From positions 1-64,000 of the forward strand of contig NZ_CABIKG010000010.1 in the NCBI RefSeq assembly GCF_902196125.1: a stretch of DNA of 64,000 nucleotides, read 5' to 3'. The notes below the pieces were generated by a model. The model was not told the origin of the DNA, searched no databases, and worked only from the letters and a program-made list of their open reading frames with translations. The position numbers were made by a program, and so were the translations under genes. This DNA is from Helicobacter suis (GTDB taxonomy: Bacteria; Campylobacterota; Campylobacteria; Campylobacterales; Helicobacteraceae). This document shows positions 59,666 through 64,000 of the stretch, in pieces (the stretch's first letter is position 1; each line of letters begins with the position of its first letter).

Positions 59666-62510
59666 TCTAAGAAATGGAATCTACATATCCTCCATACATG
59701 TTGGGCAGATCAAGCTAGAGCGATTGTATCTAAAACTAGATAATAAGTTTTTGCTAGACATTGGCATGTTAGATATTGCAGCACTTATCAAGCCTAAAGC
59801 AGAAAGGAAAACCCCTAGCATAGAAGAAATTATACAAGGCATTAGATACGGGATATGGACACTAGATTATTTTAAGCGTCTATCTATCCAAAAGATTTAT
59901 ATCAACCCCACCACTAGCGCCCATGTTTTCTTTGATGGCCACCAATATGATATTTCTTTTCCGGGCATTGAGGGTAAATTTTACCTAGAAGAAAATCAAA
60001 AACTCTATTTAAAAATTTTACAACTAGATTTAGCGCCTTATTATCTACGCATTACAGGGAATGCAGATTATAGCAGCCAAACCAAACAACTTACCTTTGA
60101 TCTCCAACTCTCACCCCTAAACAACCCCTCGCTTAGAAAATCTAATTTAAAGTTTTTTGTGCAGGGCTTAACTGATTTTAAAACCCTAGCGCTTAAATGT
60201 AACAGTAACTCCATTAAACACTTAGATTTTTTAAAACCCTATATACCCACTACTCATAAAACTTTACGCACTTGGTTATTTGATAACACTAAGTTCTCTA
60301 GCTTTAAAATTGAAGATGCCAAACTTTCTCTTAATCTTAGAGATAAACACCTACTTAAAACGCTATTAGCACAATTAAGTGCCCAAGCCATCGTCCAAGA
60401 CGCGCGGGTTTTCTTTCATAAAGATCTCCCGCCCATTCTCTCTTCTAAAGTTTTGCTTGAGCTTAAAGATCAAGTTTTAGTTATCACACCCCAATACGCA
60501 ACTTATGAAAATATGGCTTTAGAGGGCTCACAGGTTAATATTAGCCATTTTGGAAGCGCTTCTAAATTAGTAGCAAGCATTAAAATCGCCCCTAAGTCTT
60601 CTTATCCCTATGTAGAGCGCTTGCTTAAAGCCTATAAAATCCTTTTACCCCTAAAAAACATGAAATCTTTAATCGGTGCAGATTTATTACTCACACTACA
60701 ACTTGTACCCCATGCCCACCCCTTAATTTCTATACAGGGTAGTATTAGCGTAGGAAAGGGAGATTTTTTACTCTATAATGTTCCTTTATTTAGCCAGTCG
60801 GCTAATATATATTTAGATACAAATCCGGAAAGTAAATATATTTATATCAACACACAACACACCCGCTACCACAACATGGCCGATGTAGATGCGCGTTTAA
60901 CTTTAGATTTTACGCATAAATTATTATCCGGTAATGCCACAATCCATAAAATCCAGATTAACACTAATAGCAAGATTAACATGCGCGCCTTTAGCCCTTA
61001 TAGAACCACACTTAATACCCACGCCCCCTCTTTACGCCCAGATATTTTACCCGATCTCATCGCGCAAGGTGAGTCCTCACAGGCCTTTCAAGATAAAATC
61101 CGCCAAATAATTAAAGCCCAAAGCCAAGAAATATTTACTGAAGACGCGATCTATGCCAATCAAGACAACTTGCCCAATTTAAGCTTTAATTTAGATTTTT
61201 CTAAAGAGCATAAAACGATATTTAAAATCAATGAGTTAGGGATTGAGGGGGAGCTAGGTAAACTTTATAGTGTGCGTGCTAAAAATCTAGCTAAACTCAC
61301 TTCTATTTCCCCACTAGCGCGCTATTTTGCCCTTAAAAGAGGATCGCTTAAAATCAGCACTAAAGATTTCCACAACTTCCAGTTTTTTGGTATCAATTTA
61401 AATATTGATTTGCCCCTATACTACCATGATGGCCGTCTTATTAGTTCCTTTTCTCTATTAGGCACTTTTAGAAAAGATAGCGCAGAAATATTTAGCCCAG
61501 ATGGCGCTTTTATGGCTAAGATTCAAGGGGGTGAAAAGATCGTCTTTATCAATGATATTAACTTTAATTTAGATGAGTTTTTAGACTCTAAAGTGCCAAT
61601 TATCCAAGAATTACTCGCCCCAAGCAAATACAAACCCACTAAAGAACAAATTAGAGATGAGAAAATTTTTATCCATGCTAAACAGCACTATGAAAAAGTA
61701 CATAATATTCTCCCAACCGCCACAATTATTAATGCCTCTAACACAGTGCTAACCTTTAAATCCTTACCTCTAGCCTTAGAGAATTTACGCCTAGTGATTA
61801 GAGACGGGCAGGTTAGTGTAGATGGCAGTTACCAACGATCTATGCTCAATCTTGATATGATCCATGGCAATATCACGCTAAAGGCCAGTAATTTTAGCGG
61901 GGATTATCTAAACATGGCGCTACAAAGCATCACTTCTAAAGACATCATTCAAGGGGGGTTATATAATCTTATTGGGGCTTATAAAGATCGCGTGTTTAAT
62001 GGAGAATTGCAGCTACAAAACACCACCATTAGAAATCTTAAAGTCTTACAAAAGACGGTTAATGTGATTAACACCATTCCCTCTTTACTTGCCTTTAGAG
62101 ACCCGCGTTTAAGCGCTAATGGGTATGAAATTGCTAAGGGTAAAATTATTTTTGGGATTAATGCGGGCTATATTGGTTTTGAGCATATAGATCTAATTGG
62201 TACAACCCTAGATGTAGATGGTAGTGGGATTTTAGAGTTATCAAACCGCAAACTTGACATGTCTTTAAATCTTTCTACAATTAAAGGTTTTACTAATGTG
62301 ATTAATAAAATCCCCATTCTTAACTACCTCATTTTAGGTAAAAATAGGAAAATCTCTACCCATGTCAATTTAAGCGGCAATTTGGATAATCTAAATGCAA
62401 AAATCACCTTAGGTAAAGATATTGCCCGCGCCCCTTTTCAAATTTTACGGCGTATTTTTGCGCCTATAGATATTATCATCAGTGAAATCAAGAAAGGAAT
62501 GAGAAAATGA
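59580..62510 (+). CDS. Large AsmA/YhdP-like membrane-anchored protein (HP0586-like)
   Basis: The 976-aa protein has an N-terminal membrane helix (about 13-31, FFSLIFVFVLLLITYITLR) and a very long beta-rich periplasmic region. The C-terminal part (about 790-960: GGLYNLIGAYKDRVFNGELQ, KVLQKTVNVINTIPSLLAF, GSGILELSNRKLDMSLNLST) matches the AsmA/DUF3971 class. Members of this class (YhdP, TamB, YdbH) are bridge-like proteins implicated in phospholipid transport to the outer membrane. The role here is inferred. Its stop overlaps the FeoA-domain gene (ATGA). Confidence 0.8.
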   Translation: MIKIISGRVLRPFFSLIFVFVLLLITYITLRNGIYISSIHVGQIKLERLYLKLDNKFLLDIGMLDIAALIKPKAERKTPSIEEIIQGIRYGIWTLDYFKRLSIQKIYINPTTSAHVFFDGHQYDISFPGIEGKFYLEENQKLYLKILQLDLAPYYLRITGNADYSSQTKQLTFDLQLSPLNNPSLRKSNLKFFVQGLTDFKTLALKCNSNSIKHLDFLKPYIPTTHKTLRTWLFDNTKFSSFKIEDAKLSLNLRDKHLLKTLLAQLSAQAIVQDARVFFHKDLPPILSSKVLLELKDQVLVITPQYATYENMALEGSQVNISHFGSASKLVASIKIAPKSSYPYVERLLKAYKILLPLKNMKSLIGADLLLTLQLVPHAHPLISIQGSISVGKGDFLLYNVPLFSQSANIYLDTNPESKYIYINTQHTRYHNMADVDARLTLDFTHKLLSGNATIHKIQINTNSKINMRAFSPYRTTLNTHAPSLRPDILPDLIAQGESSQAFQDKIRQIIKAQSQEIFTEDAIYANQDNLPNLSFNLDFSKEHKTIFKINELGIEGELGKLYSVRAKNLAKLTSISPLARYFALKRGSLKISTKDFHNFQFFGINLNIDLPLYYHDGRLISSFSLLGTFRKDSAEIFSPDGAFMAKIQGGEKIVFINDINFNLDEFLDSKVPIIQELLAPSKYKPTKEQIRDEKIFIHAKQHYEKVHNILPTATIINASNTVLTFKSLPLALENLRLVIRDGQVSVDGSYQRSMLNLDMIHGNITLKASNFSGDYLNMALQSITSKDIIQGGLYNLIGAYKDRVFNGELQLQNTTIRNLKVLQKTVNVINTIPSLLAFRDPRLSANGYEIAKGKIIFGINAGYIGFEHIDLIGTTLDVDGSGILELSNRKLDMSLNLSTIKGFTNVINKIPILNYLILGKNRKISTHVNLSGNLDNLNAKITLGKDIARAPFQILRRIFAPIDIIISEIKKGMRK

Positions 62511-62734
62511 ATCTCCTAGAGTGTAAAAAAAATAAGCGCTATAGAATTGTTGAGATTAGTACTCAAGACTTCCAACTGAAGAATCGCTTTTTATCCTTTG
62601 GGATTATCCTAGGAGAGGAAATAACCCTTTTGCAACACTCCATGAAAAAAGCCACCTTTAGTATTGAAATTGGGCATGCACAAATTGCTTTGCGCGCCCA
62701 TGAAGCCCAGTGTATTTTAGTTGAGCCACTATGA
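62507..62734 (+). CDS. FeoA-domain protein
   Basis: The 75-aa SH3-like FeoA domain protein has YRIVEISTQDFQLKNRFLSF, GIILGEEITLLQHSM and the C-terminal IALRAHEAQCILVEPL. Stand-alone FeoA proteins assist FeoB iron transport, but no feoB is nearby, so a direct role in iron uptake is uncertain. ATGA overlaps on both sides couple it to the AsmA-like gene and to nth. Confidence 0.85.
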   Translation: MNLLECKKNKRYRIVEISTQDFQLKNRFLSFGIILGEEITLLQHSMKKATFSIEIGHAQIALRAHEAQCILVEPL

Positions 62735-63357
62735 GAGCAATCGCTATTAAAACCTTGCTTTTAGAGCATTTCAAACAGCCCACTACAGAGCTTATTTATC
62801 AAAACCCTTATGAATTACTAGTAGCTGTACTGCTTTCTGCACAGTGCACAGATAAACGAGTTAATGCCACAACCCCTGCTTTTTTTAAGGCCTATCCAGA
62901 TGTGATCAGTTTAGCTAACGCCTCTTTTGAAGATGTGTATCAGTGCATTAAAAGTATTTCTTATCCTAATAGCAAGGCTAAACATTTAATCCAAATGGCA
63001 CAACAGATTTTGCAAAATTTCAATGGATCAATCCCTAAAACCCAAGAAGAACTTAAAACCCTAGCAGGCATTGGCCAAAAAAGCGCAAATGTGGTATTAT
63101 CTGTGGCTTTTAATCAAAATGTACTAGCCGTTGATACCCATGTTTTTAGAGTATCGCATCGTTTGGGTTTAACTAAGGCTAAAAATGCTTTGCAAACGGA
63201 GGCTGATTTGAGCGCTCTATTTAAAGAGGATTTAGGCACACTCCACCATGCCATGATTTTATTTGGGCGCAGAATTTGTAAGGCCATTAAACCCCAATGT
63301 TCTATTTGTTTTTTACAAGAATTTTGTGTAAACAAAGCTAATTTCAAACCCCATTAA
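62731..63357 (+). CDS. nth: Endonuclease III (DNA glycosylase/AP lyase)
   Basis: The 208-aa enzyme has the helix-hairpin-helix with catalytic Lys (LAGIGQKSANVVLSVAF, about 109-125), the catalytic Asp in LAVDTHVFRVSHRLGL (about 131-146) and the C-terminal cluster site C-x6-C-x2-C-x5-C (CKAIKPQCSICFLQEFC). It removes oxidised pyrimidines in base excision repair, important for a host-exposed pathogen. The gene order nth-fliN matches H. pylori. Confidence 0.96.
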   Translation: MRAIAIKTLLLEHFKQPTTELIYQNPYELLVAVLLSAQCTDKRVNATTPAFFKAYPDVISLANASFEDVYQCIKSISYPNSKAKHLIQMAQQILQNFNGSIPKTQEELKTLAGIGQKSANVVLSVAFNQNVLAVDTHVFRVSHRLGLTKAKNALQTEADLSALFKEDLGTLHHAMILFGRRICKAIKPQCSICFLQEFCVNKANFKPH

Positions 63358-63428
63358 ACCCTTAATTAGGTAATTGCTGGTATGATACCCCATTTTTAGA
63401 TGGTTATCTCTAAGGAAGGTAAAATTGT

Positions 63429-63869
63429 ATGGATAGCCAAAACAACAACAATAATAACAATAATGGTAACAATAAAGATGGGGTGAATATCCAGTCTAAC
63501 CCTACGCTGGCAACTTTAACACCGGTTAACCCTAGGCTTAAAAAGCAACCCACTCTTAACCCTAGAGAGTTAGAGCTTACCACTTATTTAGAAGAGTTGA
63601 TCAATGATTATAAGGGATTATTAGACATGGAAATTACCTTTATGGCCGAGCTTGGTTCTACTTTTATCCCTTTAAGGGAGGTGTTGCGTTTTGAAAGAGG
63701 ATCGGTGATTGATTTGCAAAAACCTGCAGGAGAGAGTGTGGATACTTTTGTCAACGGGCGCGTTATTGGTAAGGGAGAGGTTATGGTGTATGAGAAAAAT
63801 TTAGCCATCCGCTTAAATGAAGTGTTAGACTCCAATGCTATTGTTTATTACATCGCTAGGGATTTATAG
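63429..63869 (+). CDS. fliN: Flagellar motor switch protein FliN
   Basis: The 146-aa protein has a C-terminal SpoA domain (about 60-146: LLDMEITFMAELGSTFIPL, GSVIDLQKPAGESVDTFVNG, GEVMVYEKNLAIRLNEV). The N-terminal 20 residues are almost all Asn (DSQNNNNNNNNGNNKDGVN), encoded by AAC/AAT triplets, and make it longer than H. pylori FliN (about 123). FliN forms the base of the C-ring with FliM and FliY. The start is ATG with AAGGAAGG upstream. Confidence 0.93.
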   Translation: MDSQNNNNNNNNGNNKDGVNIQSNPTLATLTPVNPRLKKQPTLNPRELELTTYLEELINDYKGLLDMEITFMAELGSTFIPLREVLRFERGSVIDLQKPAGESVDTFVNGRVIGKGEVMVYEKNLAIRLNEVLDSNAIVYYIARDL

Positions 63870-63877
63870 AAGCAATA

Positions 63878-64000
63878 ATGTGCAAGGTGCGCTATCTTTT
63901 TGTATGGGTGTTTGTGTGCGTAGGCATTGCTGCTAATCCTATTGCTACAAATTTTAATAAACTAGAGCAACTCCAAATTGTCCCCACACAAACCGATCAA
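63878..64000 (+). CDS. Secreted protein, N-terminal part (runs off the window)
   Basis: An ATG eight bases after the fliN stop opens a frame that continues to the window edge (41 codons). The first 20 residues are a signal peptide (VRYLFVWVFVCVGIAANP), followed by ATNFNKLEQLQIVPTQTDQ. In H. pylori an uncharacterised gene follows fliN at this place. The family cannot be judged from this part. Confidence 0.65.
   Translation, partial: MCKVRYLFVWVFVCVGIAANPIATNFNKLEQLQIVPTQTDQ

Overview
The window is a chromosomal segment of an epsilonproteobacterium of the genus Helicobacter, most likely a gastric non-pylori species of the H. felis/heilmannii/bizzozeronii type. Four things support this: blocks of genes in H. 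pylori order (fliY-fliM-fliA-flhG-flhF-folK-pepQ-aroQ; tig-clpP-def-comM-cadA; an outer membrane protein triplet-M23-minC-lpxC-tsaB-thrB-ylxR-infB-rbfA-rimP; oorDABC-mltG-asmA-like-nth-fliN), an HpaA-like lipoprotein, outer membrane proteins ending in aromatic residues, and simple-sequence tracts in variable genes. The species call is inference.

Layout. 1-4.3 kb is a decayed accessory end: part of a 5S rRNA gene with no 23S beside it, a C45 acyltransferase broken by one frameshift, a polysaccharide deacetylase pseudogene carrying a 176-bp mobile element, a C10 tract and a glycerate kinase. 4.3-11.4 kb is a tightly overlapping minus-strand operon running from aroQ to fliY, which makes the flagellar switch proteins, sigma-28 and the FlhF/FlhG polar flagellar regulators. 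11.5-17.8 kb (minus) holds a chemoreceptor, an HpaA paralogue, the NifU/NifS iron-sulfur pair and fliI. 17.8-24.8 kb (mostly plus) holds proteostasis genes (tig, clpP, def), comM and the CadA metal pump. 24.9-29.4 kb holds two Cache-domain chemoreceptors, one frameshifted, separated by 0.8 kb of non-coding DNA. 29.4-35.3 kb holds ruvC, dnaA, gyrB, ruvB and panB.

35.3-45.8 kb is one long plus-strand run: three small outer membrane proteins, an M23 peptidase, minC, lpxC, a TsaB-like protein, thrB, ylxR, infB, rbfA and rimP. 45.8-52.8 kb is an accessory patch: tandem tautomerase genes, a HinfI/CcrM-type methyltransferase without a restriction partner, a large outer membrane protein preceded by nine exact 11-bp repeats, a futalosine-pathway enzyme, a lipase-like hydrolase and two Sel1-like proteins. 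52.4-58.5 kb (minus) holds a small His-rich-tailed protein, a DUF2156 protein, a LysA fused to a chorismate mutase/PheA-like module, and 2-oxoglutarate:acceptor oxidoreductase. 58.6-64 kb holds mltG, a large AsmA-like protein, a FeoA-domain protein, nth, fliN and the start of a secreted protein.

The most notable signal is a family of three about 175-bp elements (2253-2428, 27235-27405, 51404-51578) with ISHp608/IS605-type ends: TTAC or TTAT on the left, AAAG ahead of the left hairpin, and a right hairpin ending in TCAA. No transposase or TnpB gene is present in the window. Stem sequences differ between copies but stay paired, as expected for a conserved RNA related to TnpB guide-RNA (omegaRNA) scaffolds. 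One copy lies inside the deacetylase and another forms the leader of a Sel1-like gene. A second theme is switchable or length-variable sequence: the C10 tract, a G8 tract that could fuse two outer membrane proteins, a C7 tract, the 11-bp repeats and an Asn-codon repeat in fliN.
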